A stretch of DNA of 64,000 nucleotides from Methanomethylovorans sp041447285 (GCF_041447285.1 NZ_JBGMEB010000015.1:1-64000); one strand, 5' to 3'; positions 8,685-18,194 are shown, numbered from the stretch's first letter. The notes: generated from the letters alone by a model not told the origin. Translations and numbers: made by a program.

Positions 8685-9431
8685 TTGGCAGACACAGATT
8701 ATGATGACAAGGACGTAAAAATAGTAACAAAACCCATCAAATTGGAAAATCCAGTACTTATAGAAGGTTTCCCGGGAATAGGTCTGGTGGGTAATATCGC
8801 AAGCCAGCAGATCATAGATGAACTTAAAATGACTTATGTTGGATCCATAGACTCAAGGCATTTTCCTCCTATAGCCGTGCTCTATGAAGGCCTCATCAAT
8901 ATGCCTGTGAGGATTTATGAAAGTGAGGAACATAATATTGTCATGGTTGTCTCGGATATACCAATCAATCCAGTGGTATCCTATGATATCAGCAGGGCAT
9001 TACTGGATTGGGCAAAGGCCATCAATGTAAAGGAAGTAGTTTCAATTGCAGGCATAGCTACAATGTCTGAAGAGCGCAAGGTGTTCGGAGCAGCTACAAC
9101 GCCTGAAATGCTTGAAAGGATAAAAGACAAAGTAGAAGTTTTTCAGATGGGTACAATTTCCGGTATCTCGGGAAGCATTATGGCAGAATGCCTGGTTCGG
9201 GAAGTACCCGGTATCAGTCTTTTGGGAGCTACCCAAAGCCAGAATCCGGATCCAAGAGCTGCAGCTGTGGTAATTGACGTGTTAAATCAGCTATATGATC
9301 TGTCAGTTAATACTGAAAGCCTTATTGAACAGGCTGCGAAGATCGAGATAGAAATGCAAAGGCTTGCAGAAGATGTAAAATCAACAGAACAGCAACCAGC
9401 ACCGAGGAAAGAGTTCCCAATGTATGGGTGA
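8685..9431 (+). CDS. PAC2-family protein, proteasome assembly chaperone-like
   Basis: A 248 aa protein of the PAC2 family (archaeal PbaB-like, COG2047). The N-terminal signature LIEGFPGIGLVGNIASQQII and later SRHFPPIAVLYEG are typical. The last 40 residues are helical and end in RKEFPMYG, a C-terminal tail with the hydrophobic-Tyr-X pattern (here MYG) resembling proteasome-docking HbYX tails, though it is not a perfect match. The start is TTG 8685, placed by AGGTGATC 5 bases upstream and the lack of any ATG before the conserved part. The next gene begins at the stop, so the two are an operon. A chaperone role for 20S proteasome assembly is inferred from the family. Confidence 0.82.
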   Translation: MADTDYDDKDVKIVTKPIKLENPVLIEGFPGIGLVGNIASQQIIDELKMTYVGSIDSRHFPPIAVLYEGLINMPVRIYESEEHNIVMVVSDIPINPVVSYDISRALLDWAKAINVKEVVSIAGIATMSEERKVFGAATTPEMLERIKDKVEVFQMGTISGISGSIMAECLVREVPGISLLGATQSQNPDPRAAAVVIDVLNQLYDLSVNTESLIEQAAKIEIEMQRLAEDVKSTEQQPAPRKEFPMYG

Positions 9432-9435
9432 TAGT

Positions 9436-9825
9436 ATGGAGTACGTTGCATTAACAGGCATGTCAGAGCGTGTGATCTCAGAGCTAAGAAATCATCACGC
9501 ACTTACTATTGAAATCCGCAGTCCTCATAATTTTTTTGCAGCTTACAAGTCCAATGTAGGAGATTTCATTTTTATAACTCATACCAGCCCCGAAGATCTG
9601 CGCGGTGGTACTATGGGTATCATAGCAAAGATACTCAAGCACCAGGTGATTACTCATAGGGTGATCCAAAGTAATGATGTCTATTATGAGGAACGTGAAA
9701 TGACTCTTTTGCGCATACAGCTTGAACCCCGGTTTATAGCAAGAGTTCTTCGTGCCAAATCCAATCAGATTTGCAAAGCTTCAAAAGTAGAAGCGGAAGA
9801 GATGCCCTTCTTCGATGCAAGGTAA
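9436..9825 (+). CDS. DUF473-family protein
   Basis: A 129 aa protein resembling the euryarchaeal DUF473 family, with YVALTGMSERVISELR at the N terminus, the EIRSPHNFF block and a C-terminal EAEEMPFF. No catalytic residues can be named and its function is unknown. I choose ATG 9436 because GGTGA, which contains the stop of the PAC2 gene, lies just upstream as a ribosome binding site; ATG 9424 in the same frame would overlap that gene by 8 bp. Tight coupling to a PAC2 protein hints at a shared process. Confidence 0.78.
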   Translation: MEYVALTGMSERVISELRNHHALTIEIRSPHNFFAAYKSNVGDFIFITHTSPEDLRGGTMGIIAKILKHQVITHRVIQSNDVYYEEREMTLLRIQLEPRFIARVLRAKSNQICKASKVEAEEMPFFDAR

Positions 9826-9840
9826 ACTTCGTTTATTTAC

Positions 9841-9859
9841 TGGGTTATTTTCTAACCCA
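9841..9859. terminator. hairpin terminator
   Basis: A perfect 7 bp stem (TGGGTTA / TAACCCA) with a 5-base loop, followed by TTTTTTCT, lies between the DUF473 gene (+) and the endonuclease V gene (-). Confidence 0.8.
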
Positions 9860-9876
9860 TTTTTTCTAATTTCTTT

Positions 9877-10554
9877 CTATTCATGTAAATTCTGTCTGAT
9901 CATAGATGCATGATTATGTGCCAGACGTATGGGTTCTGGAAGTTTGTGGCTCCTTAGGAATCTTTTAACCATCGAAAGAGTAGAATTAAGTGATATCCGG
10001 TGTCCAGGAGTGGCTATAATGGGCTTGCTCTTTTGAGTACTTTTAAGTGCCCATCCTATTTGTTCATCATGATACACAAGTGGATTTGCTTCACCTTCGT
10101 GAATCGGTTCTAAGGCTTTCCCGCAGAGGATATTTTTTGAAATTCCAATGGTAGGTATGTCCAGTACAACTCCAAGATGTGATGCAATTCCAGCACCTCT
10201 GGGGTGAGATATACCACATCCATCAACCAGCATCAAGTCTGGCTTAATTCTCAAGTCCCTAAATGCGCAGCATAGGGGATAACCTTCTCTGAATGAGAGG
10301 TATGTGCTTATATATGGCATCTTTACTTGCTGCACTACAGACTTTTTCTCTAAAATTTCAAAACTATTCGCATCCTGCACCACTATAACTGCAATAACCT
10401 TTCCTTGAAAATAAGAGCAGTCAGCGCCTGCCGTTGTTTCCATTGCTCCAAAATAGTCAGAAAGAGATACCTGAGAAGCTATTCTCCATTGTATCTCTTT
10501 TAGTTCTTCTAGTGATCTTCCTTGAGGGTCGAACTGCTCGCAAGGAAAGATCAT
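9877..10554 (-). CDS. nfi: endonuclease V
   Basis: Endonuclease V cuts DNA (or RNA) 3' of deaminated bases such as hypoxanthine. The 225 aa protein shows all family landmarks: ADCSYF with catalytic D45, PYISTYLSFREGYP with wedge residue Y81 and E90, and VDGCGISHPRGAGIASHLG with D111. These match the known D-E-D active site in spacing. The start ATG overlaps the stop of serS-like gene sepS by 4 bp, so it is co-translated with SepRS even though the functions seem unrelated. Confidence 0.93.
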   Translation of the reverse strand: MIFPCEQFDPQGRSLEELKEIQWRIASQVSLSDYFGAMETTAGADCSYFQGKVIAVIVVQDANSFEILEKKSVVQQVKMPYISTYLSFREGYPLCCAFRDLRIKPDLMLVDGCGISHPRGAGIASHLGVVLDIPTIGISKNILCGKALEPIHEGEANPLVYHDEQIGWALKSTQKSKPIIATPGHRISLNSTLSMVKRFLRSHKLPEPIRLAHNHASMIRQNLHE

Positions 10555-12170
10555 TCGATTTCTGCCCTCACTGTTGTGAAAACAGGTCCTCTTATATCGA
10601 TCTTTTTATTGTTGCTGGTAATATAGCGCTGAGCCAGAGGTTTAATCTTTACATTGATCTCAGAAGGCACTTTAACTATCCTTACTCTGGTTTCAACCAA
10701 ATTCTCACCATTCTTTGCAGCTTCTTCTATTTCCCATGCTGCCTGGGCAGCGAAGGCATCTATGAACCTTATGCCTGATCTTGCAGAATCATTTTCAAAA
10801 GCTTCTTCCCACTTCTTGTTATTGGGTAGCCCCAGGATATCTCCCTTAAATGCCAATACTTCATTGAAAGCTGCCGGGCCACAAAGTTTAGTGTTTTCCT
10901 CAGGTTCTACTACTGACACTTTCACTTTTCTATTGTAGATAATGCCTTTCCATACAGCAAATTCGCATGGGCTGGGTTCAGAACCGTGTAGTTCACACTG
11001 TTTAACTATGGATGCAAGAATTTGTTCTCCTTCCGCGGTAGAAGGTATCTTTTCCACATACGCCATCTTTGCAAGTTCGTTGTCATGCATGATCCATGGT
11101 GAGTATTGTGGTATCTGTGGGTATGTCAAAGAACGCATATCCATTGCACCATAAAGTATCATAGCAAGCCTTTCTACTCCTAGTCCTAGGTTCATTACGG
11201 GATATGGTATCTCATACTCTGCAAGAGCGGTAGGCGAATATATTCCAAAGGTCGCTATTTCGACCCAGCCATCAGAATACTTTGTCTTTGAACCCACAAG
11301 CTTGGGGTGATATGCAAAAACTTCTATTTGCGTGTCAGGAACATAGTACTTGCTTCTTTTATCATCGGGTCTGAATCTGAACTTTTCAAAGCCAAACTGT
11401 GCAAGAAGTCCCTCTGCAACAGCTTTTCCGTGGTCTACTGTGACATCTTCGTCCATAATTACACATGATGCTGAATAGTATGTCATGAGACGCGCAGCGT
11501 CTTCAGCCTGTTCTCTTCTAAAACAGCGGTCTATGGAGAAGAAGTTAAAAGGAGGTTCAGCACGTTCCAATATGCCTGAAAGGCTTATGAACCAGCCGGA
11601 GGTCATATGGCTACGCAATGTCTTTCGGCCACATAATGGCGCCAATTCCTTGAACTCCGGGAACACCTGATCTATCATCTCTACTATAAGTGAGTCCGAA
11701 GCACCAAGTTCCATTGCCATTTCAGGTACAAGGTCATCTCCCTCTATGTCTCCCTTTTTATATGCGTGAAGTATCTTCCTTATCTTCTCGATACCCTCTT
11801 CACCAATGTCGCCCAACATTTCTTTTATTTTAGTGATCCTTTCATCGGATATTCCGACATTTGGCCTTGGGAGTCCTCCTAAATAGAAACATCTGTCAAG
11901 TACTGCAAGTGCCTCATGTCCAAACTGTTTATGCACTTCTTTCTCATCTACTATCAGAGGATTCATCATCTCATGGAAGCCCATTCTAAGGTACGCTTCA
12001 CGCAGGCGTGATATTGTCTCGTAAACAGGATGCACTTTCCCATAGTTCAGTTCCATGTATGGGTATCCCTGGTTAACTGGTGATCTTTTGACATATTGCC
12101 TGCCGTTGTTCCATACAGCATCAAAGTCTTCTTTTGCTGATGCCTTGATATATTCAGGGTCGAATTTCAT
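10551..12170 (-). CDS. sepS: O-phosphoserine--tRNA(Cys) ligase
   Basis: SepRS charges tRNA-Cys with O-phosphoserine, the first step of the indirect cysteine route of methanogens; SepCysS (not in the window) then forms Cys-tRNA. The 539 aa length is typical. Class II synthetase motifs are visible: motif 2 in DRCFRREQAEDAARLMTYY, the catalytic-core start LCGRKTLRSHMTSGWF, and motif 3 in GLGVERLAMILYGAMDMR. The N-terminal MKFDPEYIKASAKEDFDAVW is also characteristic. SerB at 6010 acts on free phosphoserine and so draws from the same pool. Endonuclease V follows with a 4 bp overlap. Confidence 0.96.
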   Translation of the reverse strand: MKFDPEYIKASAKEDFDAVWNNGRQYVKRSPVNQGYPYMELNYGKVHPVYETISRLREAYLRMGFHEMMNPLIVDEKEVHKQFGHEALAVLDRCFYLGGLPRPNVGISDERITKIKEMLGDIGEEGIEKIRKILHAYKKGDIEGDDLVPEMAMELGASDSLIVEMIDQVFPEFKELAPLCGRKTLRSHMTSGWFISLSGILERAEPPFNFFSIDRCFRREQAEDAARLMTYYSASCVIMDEDVTVDHGKAVAEGLLAQFGFEKFRFRPDDKRSKYYVPDTQIEVFAYHPKLVGSKTKYSDGWVEIATFGIYSPTALAEYEIPYPVMNLGLGVERLAMILYGAMDMRSLTYPQIPQYSPWIMHDNELAKMAYVEKIPSTAEGEQILASIVKQCELHGSEPSPCEFAVWKGIIYNRKVKVSVVEPEENTKLCGPAAFNEVLAFKGDILGLPNNKKWEEAFENDSARSGIRFIDAFAAQAAWEIEEAAKNGENLVETRVRIVKVPSEINVKIKPLAQRYITSNNKKIDIRGPVFTTVRAEIE

Positions 12171-12220
12171 AATGATGTCCTCTTGATAATGATTTATTCG
12201 GCACGATATTATTTATTTCT

Positions 12221-12853
12221 TTATTTGTGAGATAAGAATTGAGCTTCCAGTGTTTTCATAGCCATTTCTAGTTTTTGTTGCCTTACTGCTGCTGTAAGTT
12301 CTCCGCGTGAGGTTTCCAGGAGCAGGCGTAGTCTATCCGTCTTTGCCCTAAGTCCATGTGTCATAGCATCAGGATAGTCAAATAACATCAAGCCCATGTA
12401 TAATTCTTCCATGATACTCAGGTATTTTTCTCCCTCCTCCAACTTTCCATGGCGTATCAGATCAAGGATATGTCTTTTTATTTCTCCGCCCACATCTCCC
12501 AGTCCATTAAGATATGCCACAGGCTCCACTTTTAATTCTCTGGGTTCGGGTATACTATTTTCGGAAACAAGGGCATACATTACACTACACTCTGTGAATT
12601 CCTGCTGGGCATGTTCCACAAAGCCTCCATAGTATATATCCGGCTGACTTTCAAGTACATCATCCATTTTTTTCATATTACTGCTCGCAGTTTGGATCAT
12701 TGAATAAGCTTTTTCAAGTTCCATCTTATGGATGTGCTGCATCGCTACTCTGCAATTACGCACTATTTCTCGTGATAATGTTATACCCTGCTCTCTGGCT
12801 ATGTCTTTTTCTTCCAGCTCTTCTCTTATGTTTGCAATAATACTCTTTATCAT
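12221..12853 (-). CDS. translin-family RNA-binding protein (COG2178-like)
   Basis: A 210 aa all-helical protein resembling archaeal translin homologues. It has the pattern of a long first helix (IREELEEKDIAREQGITLSREIVRNCR), a central QQEFTECSVMYAL helix, and the conserved YLNGLGDVGGEIKRHILDLIRHG segment. Eukaryotic translin/TRAX form octameric barrels that bind and cut RNA; catalytic acidic residues (E near EFTE, D in LGDVGGE) may be present here. I place the start at ATG 12853 because GAAGGAAAC lies just upstream. The frame extends 10 codons further. It is a single gene with its own promoter region. Confidence 0.82.
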   Translation of the reverse strand: MIKSIIANIREELEEKDIAREQGITLSREIVRNCRVAMQHIHKMELEKAYSMIQTASSNMKKMDDVLESQPDIYYGGFVEHAQQEFTECSVMYALVSENSIPEPRELKVEPVAYLNGLGDVGGEIKRHILDLIRHGKLEEGEKYLSIMEELYMGLMLFDYPDAMTHGLRAKTDRLRLLLETSRGELTAAVRQQKLEMAMKTLEAQFLSHK

Positions 12854-13036
12854 GTTTCCTTCTTGATTCTTCCTAATGACCACTATATTTACTACAATTA
12901 CAATTAAAAGGATAGTGTCATTAACACATTTTTAAAGGCCACAATCATCTGAAGCCTATTTAATACAAATTCAGAAATGGGTTTAAGAGGATGTACTCCT
13001 TACAGGGTAACATCCATGTTCCTCATACAGGAATCA

Positions 13037-13306
13037 TTAATCATCTACAGGAATTGTTTCAAGCTGGCTTGCAACATTCCAGATCAAGGTGCGGGTATGT
13101 AATGGAATGTTAGGGTCGTTGCTGATATCTTCTAATATAGAAATACTTGCTGTTGTTCTCATAAATAGAGGCTCATCCTCTTTTTTCAGTGTGGTCAGCA
13201 CATCGGTTGCAGAACGCCTTATATTTCGTGGAACAGAACTGTCGTTTGCGATCTGCTCTAATATCTGTGTACACTGGTTTATAACATCTTTAAAATCGCT
13301 TGCCAT
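13037..13306 (-). CDS. UPF0147 family protein
   Basis: An 89 aa helical protein of the archaeal UPF0147 family, with the typical blocks DSSVPRNIRRSATDVLTTLK and DPNIPLHTRTLIWNVASQLE, an internal two-fold repeat of a four-helix type. It has no known function. The start ATG 13306 has a good ribosome binding site (AAGGTGAT); the frame upstream to 13333 is not needed. It is divergent from the UPF0148 gene. Confidence 0.88.
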   Translation of the reverse strand: MASDFKDVINQCTQILEQIANDSSVPRNIRRSATDVLTTLKKEDEPLFMRTTASISILEDISNDPNIPLHTRTLIWNVASQLETIPVDD

Positions 13307-13438
13307 ACAAATCACCTTCAGATGACTTATCACTAAAATAAGATAATCAAGTTACAACTAAACCATTATATGGTATAAAAAGACTTTCATTGGTACTATC
13401 TCAATGATATATCTCAAGACGATGTAATAGAGGAACAC

Positions 13439-13906
13439 ATGAGTCAAAAAGACGAAGAATCAATATCCAAGATCTCACGAATGCTTGAGGTCGGCGGTAC
13501 AATGCTGGCACAGCACTGTGCAGAATGTGGAGCTCCCTTATTCAGGTACAAAGGGAACATTATTTGCCCTGTATGTGATACGGGACAGAAACCTACTGTT
13601 GCAGCTCAGAAAAAACATGTGGAGAAACAAACGGATGTTTCTTCCGCTATATCTGGTAACATAGAGCCTAAAAAAGAAGTTTCTTCTTCAGTAGGCTCAT
13701 TTCCATCTCTCATCGAGAAGCCTTCTGAGGCCCCGGTATGTAAGGATTCCCATCTCAGCACTTTACCAGATCTGGAAGAGATGCTGAAGAAAAAAACCAT
13801 TATGCTTGCACAGTCTATGCAGCAGGAGCAGGATCCACGTAAGATCAAGGAGTTCCTTGAGCTTATTGAAAAGAGTCTGGATATCATAGACCGGCTGAAA
13901 AAGTAA
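13439..13906 (+). CDS. UPF0148 / SSSCA1-like zinc-ribbon protein
   Basis: A 155 aa protein with the autoantigen-p27-like zinc ribbon: ISRMLEVGGTMLAQHCAECGAPLF, then RYKGNIICPVCD (C-x2-C ... C-x2-C, residues about 27-48). A Ser/Glu/Lys-rich linker follows, then a C-terminal helix (EEMLKKKTIMLAQSM to the end). Family members occur throughout euryarchaea next to chromatin and repair genes; the function is not established. It ends in a hairpin shared with hef. Confidence 0.85.
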   Translation: MSQKDEESISKISRMLEVGGTMLAQHCAECGAPLFRYKGNIICPVCDTGQKPTVAAQKKHVEKQTDVSSAISGNIEPKKEVSSSVGSFPSLIEKPSEAPVCKDSHLSTLPDLEEMLKKKTIMLAQSMQQEQDPRKIKEFLELIEKSLDIIDRLKK

Positions 13907-13914
13907 TTCAAATA

Positions 13915-13945
13915 AAAGGATGATAGTAATCTTGAATCATCCTTT
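13915..13945. terminator. bidirectional hairpin terminator, UPF0148 / hef
   Basis: A 10 bp perfect inverted repeat (AAAGGATGAT ... ATCATCCTTT, 11-base loop) lies between two convergent genes. The hef stop codon is within its right arm. Confidence 0.7.
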
Positions 13946-16192
13946 ATAGTCTCCTGATACGACTTCTCTTATTCTGGCAGCTGTCTTTGGTCCGATCTTA
14001 GGGACTTTTATTAACTCTTCATATTCTGCCTTCATTACGTTCTCTACACTTCCAAAATGCTGAAGAAGAGTTTTTGCCGCTTTTGGTCCGATCTCGCTTA
14101 TGGCAGAAACTATGTATTCCTGCTGTTCCGATAACATTTGTGAGGCTTTTTTTCCATGAAGCTTTATCTCTCTCAGATCATCAGATTGCTCTCTCTTTGC
14201 AAGTGTGTGGATAAGAATTGCACTATCTTCAGCATCCCTGGTGTAAAATATAGATACTCCGAAGTCTATTCCTATGGAAGCAAGAGTTCCATGTATCGCT
14301 TTAGGGCTGATCTGGCGTGCTGAGAACAATCCTTCTCCTTCTATTAACAGTGCAGGCTTTTCGTAAGAACGTGAGATATTGGAGACCTGCTCGAACAAAG
14401 TGTTGTTCAGGAGAGAATTTACGAAATCCTCTGCACTCTTTCTCTCAATCGCTATTCTTTCGCTGACGACATAATCCCCAACTTCCAGGGTCTTAACATC
14501 TATTTCCGCCCCCAGCTTTTCCAGTTCTCTGGCAATTTGGCTGCGGACTTCCCGGTGATCTATAACTATCCTTATGCCTTCATTGTCAAATTCAGATAAC
14601 TGCTTCTGGTCTTTTTCCACCTGTGGTTGAGCGTATTGTTCTAAAGTAGAATTATTTGCAGGCATAAGTTCCTGCAACTCTTTCATATTGCTTTGCATCC
14701 GGCGCTCTTTGGAAAGGCTGCTCCAGTAATAGCCCTCATCCCTTGTACCTTTAGTGACTAGGACTACAACCCTGCCAGCATGTTTTCTTGCCGTTCTGCC
14801 TTTGCGCTGTATGCTCCTGATCTCAGAAGGAATGGGTTCATAAAATACTACAAGATCAGTTGAGGGGATATCTAATCCTTCTTCTGCTACGGAAGTTGCT
14901 ACCAGTACGTTGTATGTGCCTTTTTTAAAATCCTCAATGATCTGTACCTGCTGTTTTTGGGTAAGGCCCTTGTCTTTGTATTTGGAGCTTTGCCCGACAA
15001 ACCTTATAGGGCGAATATCTTCCATAGTTTCCAGAGCAGCTGTGACCATATCCGCAGTATCTCTATAGTTCGTGAAAACTATTACTCTTGATTCCTGTCT
15101 GCCAGCTATCTGTTTGAATACAATATTCTTTACCATATCCAGTTTTGGGTGTTCGCTATCCGTATCCTTTATCCGGTGAATGGCCTGTCGCATATATAGG
15201 TCTTCAGCCAATCTTTTTGAAGCCTTGCTCCCGCTCTTTGAATATGCTTCATGTTCCAGTCTTTCCATGTACTTACACAAGGATTCGATTCCTTGTGTCT
15301 CTATGATCTCTACTGCATGGTTGACTTTCATTATCTCGGCAACAATCGATATTGCTCCATATACTGCAGGATCAGGCATTCCTCTCAGTTCTTCCTGGAG
15401 CTTTTTCTGCATCCCCAGCAATTCCTTTTTAGTAACGAATTTTTGGTTATGTACTGGATATCCAAGCTCCGTAAGTTTAGTGAACCTTTCTTCTATGACC
15501 TTTTCAAGCAGCCCTTTTATTTCAATCATGTCTTTGGGCAGGTCGATCTTGATCCATTCAATCTCTTTTTTATGGATATATGGTCGCACATCGTTGTCAG
15601 ATTCGGTTTTCACAGCAACAGAACGTATATGCAGTGCTTCACACACTTCACTTATTTTCTCATCCGTACTTCCAGGGCTTGCGGTTATTCCCAGGCAATG
15701 CGGATTCTTTGCATTTTCAAAATATTTCTCTGCTATGTAAGTATAAGCGTAGTTACCCACTGCTCTATGAGCTTCATCAAACGTTATGTGGCAAACATCT
15801 TCAAGGTTAATCCTTTTCGTAAGTACATCGTTTTCGATAACCTGTGGTGTGGAAACAATAACCTTTCCAGTTTTCCAGAGTTCTGCTCTTTTCTCAGGCG
15901 CTACACTTCCAGTAAAAGTGATGACCTGCTCTTCCGGTATCTTCATTACTTTCTTGAAAAAAGCTGCATGCTGTTCTACAAGGGGTTTTGTCGGAGAAAG
16001 TACAAGAGCCCTACCTCCATATTTTTCTATCCTGGCTGCAATGACAAGCAAAGATACTATGGTTTTTCCGAGACCAGTGGGCAGTACTATTAAGGTGGAT
16101 GATGAAAGGGCCCGGCCTGCAAGGTCAAGCTGATAGAGCCTCTGCTCAACGGTATCAGGCAATATAAGTGGGTGTTTGATATAGTTTGTCAT
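13937..16192 (-). CDS. hef: Hef helicase-nuclease (FANCM/XPF-like)
   Basis: Hef processes stalled replication forks. The 751 aa product has the complete architecture: an SF2 helicase with Walker A VLPTGLGKT (near 41), DEAH box FDEAHRAVG, a helical insert, helicase C-terminal motifs (VIVFTNYRDTA, TSVAEEGLDIPS, QRKGRTARK), then an XPF/ERCC4 nuclease domain with the active-site motif ERKSAED (near 585), and tandem helix-hairpin-helix motifs at the end (ISEIGPKAAKTLL, VPKIGPKTAARI). I use ATG 16192 (MTNYIKHPLIL), which matches the normal beginning of the helicase; the frame continues 13 codons upstream. It is monocistronic. Confidence 0.95.
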   Translation of the reverse strand: MTNYIKHPLILPDTVEQRLYQLDLAGRALSSSTLIVLPTGLGKTIVSLLVIAARIEKYGGRALVLSPTKPLVEQHAAFFKKVMKIPEEQVITFTGSVAPEKRAELWKTGKVIVSTPQVIENDVLTKRINLEDVCHITFDEAHRAVGNYAYTYIAEKYFENAKNPHCLGITASPGSTDEKISEVCEALHIRSVAVKTESDNDVRPYIHKKEIEWIKIDLPKDMIEIKGLLEKVIEERFTKLTELGYPVHNQKFVTKKELLGMQKKLQEELRGMPDPAVYGAISIVAEIMKVNHAVEIIETQGIESLCKYMERLEHEAYSKSGSKASKRLAEDLYMRQAIHRIKDTDSEHPKLDMVKNIVFKQIAGRQESRVIVFTNYRDTADMVTAALETMEDIRPIRFVGQSSKYKDKGLTQKQQVQIIEDFKKGTYNVLVATSVAEEGLDIPSTDLVVFYEPIPSEIRSIQRKGRTARKHAGRVVVLVTKGTRDEGYYWSSLSKERRMQSNMKELQELMPANNSTLEQYAQPQVEKDQKQLSEFDNEGIRIVIDHREVRSQIARELEKLGAEIDVKTLEVGDYVVSERIAIERKSAEDFVNSLLNNTLFEQVSNISRSYEKPALLIEGEGLFSARQISPKAIHGTLASIGIDFGVSIFYTRDAEDSAILIHTLAKREQSDDLREIKLHGKKASQMLSEQQEYIVSAISEIGPKAAKTLLQHFGSVENVMKAEYEELIKVPKIGPKTAARIREVVSGDYKG

Positions 16193-16265
16193 GTTACATT
16201 CTTTTTGTCGAGTGTAACATATACAACCCATATCTTTTTAAATATGTGCAAGCGCAGTGAAAGTA

Positions 16266-18020
16266 TTATAAAGGCTTTCCCGCACTTTCAAATTTTCTGT
16301 CCGTATGTACAAGTTCATAGAGCACATCTTCTATCTTCTCAATAGGCACTCTCACCTGCTGCATGCTGTCCCTGTCCCTTATAGTCACTGTATTGTCTTG
16401 CAGTGTATCGTAATCTATAGTGATACAATAAGGGGTTCCTATCTCATCGTTACGCCTGTAGCGGCGACCGATAGCCCCGGAATCATCATAAGCTGCCAGC
16501 AGTCCTTTGTTTCTTAGCTTGTTGGCTATTTCCTTTGAAGGTTCTATCAGTTCCTGTCTGGTCAGCAATGGCAATACTGCAACTTTTACAGGAGCTACCT
16601 CTTTCTTGAACCTCAGGACTATCCTTGCTTCATCCTCAGCTTCTTCTTCAGACTCTTTTGCAGGGACCATTTCTTCATCATAAGCGTGTTCCATAACTGA
16701 GTACAGGATCCTGTCTATGCCAAATGAAGGCTCTATCACGTGTGGGACGATAGTCTCCCCACTGATCTTGATGGTCTCCTGGGCGAACTCCACCATTTCT
16801 CTTGGTACGGTAAACTCTTCTCCGCCAGCTATAACTTTGATCTCTTCCTTTTCGAGTTCTTCGGCTGTCAGGGCTTTAAGTGCTTCAGCAACAATCTTTG
16901 CTTTGCCTTTGAACATCGGTCCCATCTTTTCCATATTGGGTTTTACCACGAACTTTTCTACCATCTTTGGCTGTTCGTACTCGATAAAAATGGAAAGTTC
17001 TGTTTTGCTCATGTTGGCATGTGCTGAAAGGTCGTAATCTGTCCTGTCCGCAATACCTACTACTTCCACCCAGCCGAATCTGTCAGTAAGGATCTCAGCA
17101 TCCCAGCAGTCAATGGCATAATGGGCCATTTCATCTTTCCTGTGCTGTCTGAACCTTAGCTTGTCGTGGGCGATACCAACGCGCTGCAGGAAGTGGTTTA
17201 CCAATGCTACCTGATAGGCAAGGAACTCATGTGCAATAATACCATTATCTACAGCGTCTTTAACTGTCATAATTTCGGATTTTCCAATATCCTGTGCTGC
17301 ATCAGAATAAAGGTTAATTGCAGTGTCTTTAAACCTCTGGAAGTTCGGATGACTCTTGCTTTTAGGGTCAATGAATATCTCTGCTTCTGCCTGGGTGAAC
17401 TCCCTCAACCTTATAACTCCCTGCCTTGGTGATATCTCATTACGGTATGATTTTCCTATTTGGGTTGCACCGAAAGGAAGCTTATCGCGGTAGTAGCGTG
17501 CGAGCCGGAGGAAATCCACAAACATGCCCTGGGCAGTTTCTGGTCTCATATATCCTTTTCTTCCCGTACCGGGACCTATCTGGGTTTTGAACATCAGATT
17601 GAATTCATAGGTATTTCCCAGGTCGCCTCCGCACTCGGGGCATTTAACGCTGTTCTGTGCGATGATTTTATCCAATTCCTCATCACTGAGGCCATCCGCT
17701 TCTTCAGTTATGTGTTTTATCAGATGGTCTGCTCTGAAGGCTTCGCCACAATTCTTGCATTCGCAGAGAGGATCTGAGAATCCTCCTACATGACCTGATG
17801 CTATGAACACTTCTTCTATTCCTATGGTCGGGCACTCGATCTCCATAAACCCTTCCTGTATTACGTATATCTCACGCCAGATCTGTTCTATTCTGCGTTT
17901 CAGAGTGCTTCCCAAAGGTCCGTAATCATAGAATCCGGCTGTGCCCCCATACAGCTCAAAAGAGTTCCACAAAAATCCACGGCGTTTAGCCAATTCTATA
18001 ACCTGTTCATATCTATCCAT
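16266..18020 (-). CDS. glyS: glycyl-tRNA synthetase, alpha2 type
   Basis: A class II glycyl-tRNA synthetase of the archaeal/eukaryal dimeric type, 584 aa. Motif 1 lies in YDYGPLGSTLKRRIEQIWRE, motif 2 is FRNEISPRQGVIRLREF, and motif 3 is EPSFGIDRILYSVMEHAYD. A zinc-binding insertion is present (CECKNC near 84 and CPEC near 132). The anticodon-binding domain occupies the last 130 residues. I start at ATG 18020, 8 bases behind GAGG, rather than at an in-frame TTG 12 bases upstream. Confidence 0.96.
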   Translation of the reverse strand: MDRYEQVIELAKRRGFLWNSFELYGGTAGFYDYGPLGSTLKRRIEQIWREIYVIQEGFMEIECPTIGIEEVFIASGHVGGFSDPLCECKNCGEAFRADHLIKHITEEADGLSDEELDKIIAQNSVKCPECGGDLGNTYEFNLMFKTQIGPGTGRKGYMRPETAQGMFVDFLRLARYYRDKLPFGATQIGKSYRNEISPRQGVIRLREFTQAEAEIFIDPKSKSHPNFQRFKDTAINLYSDAAQDIGKSEIMTVKDAVDNGIIAHEFLAYQVALVNHFLQRVGIAHDKLRFRQHRKDEMAHYAIDCWDAEILTDRFGWVEVVGIADRTDYDLSAHANMSKTELSIFIEYEQPKMVEKFVVKPNMEKMGPMFKGKAKIVAEALKALTAEELEKEEIKVIAGGEEFTVPREMVEFAQETIKISGETIVPHVIEPSFGIDRILYSVMEHAYDEEMVPAKESEEEAEDEARIVLRFKKEVAPVKVAVLPLLTRQELIEPSKEIANKLRNKGLLAAYDDSGAIGRRYRRNDEIGTPYCITIDYDTLQDNTVTIRDRDSMQQVRVPIEKIEDVLYELVHTDRKFESAGKPL

Positions 18021-18167
18021 AATGGTCCTCAAAAATGATTTTTATCATATGAATGTTATTCTATGGTAGAACATCGATATTCCCATTGGATTTAACATTA
18101 TCGAGTTTCCAAGAAGAACTAACTTTCTCTTTCATGTTCACAAAATTAATTTTTATCTCCATAATGC

Positions 18168-18175
18168 TTATATTT
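18168..18175 (+). promoter_or_regulatory. TATA-like box in front of a candidate small RNA
   Basis: TTATATTT lies 24-31 bases before the foot of an RNA stem that begins at 18199, which is the usual archaeal TATA-to-start spacing. The opposite strand also has a TATATATG here that could serve glyS. Confidence 0.3.
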
Positions 18176-18194
18176 GTGTTCATATATACAAGGT

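Noticed and set aside
15251..16093. 280-codon + strand frame opposite hef
   Set aside because: Phe/Tyr/Cys-rich antisense shadow of the hef helicase domain, with no start signals.
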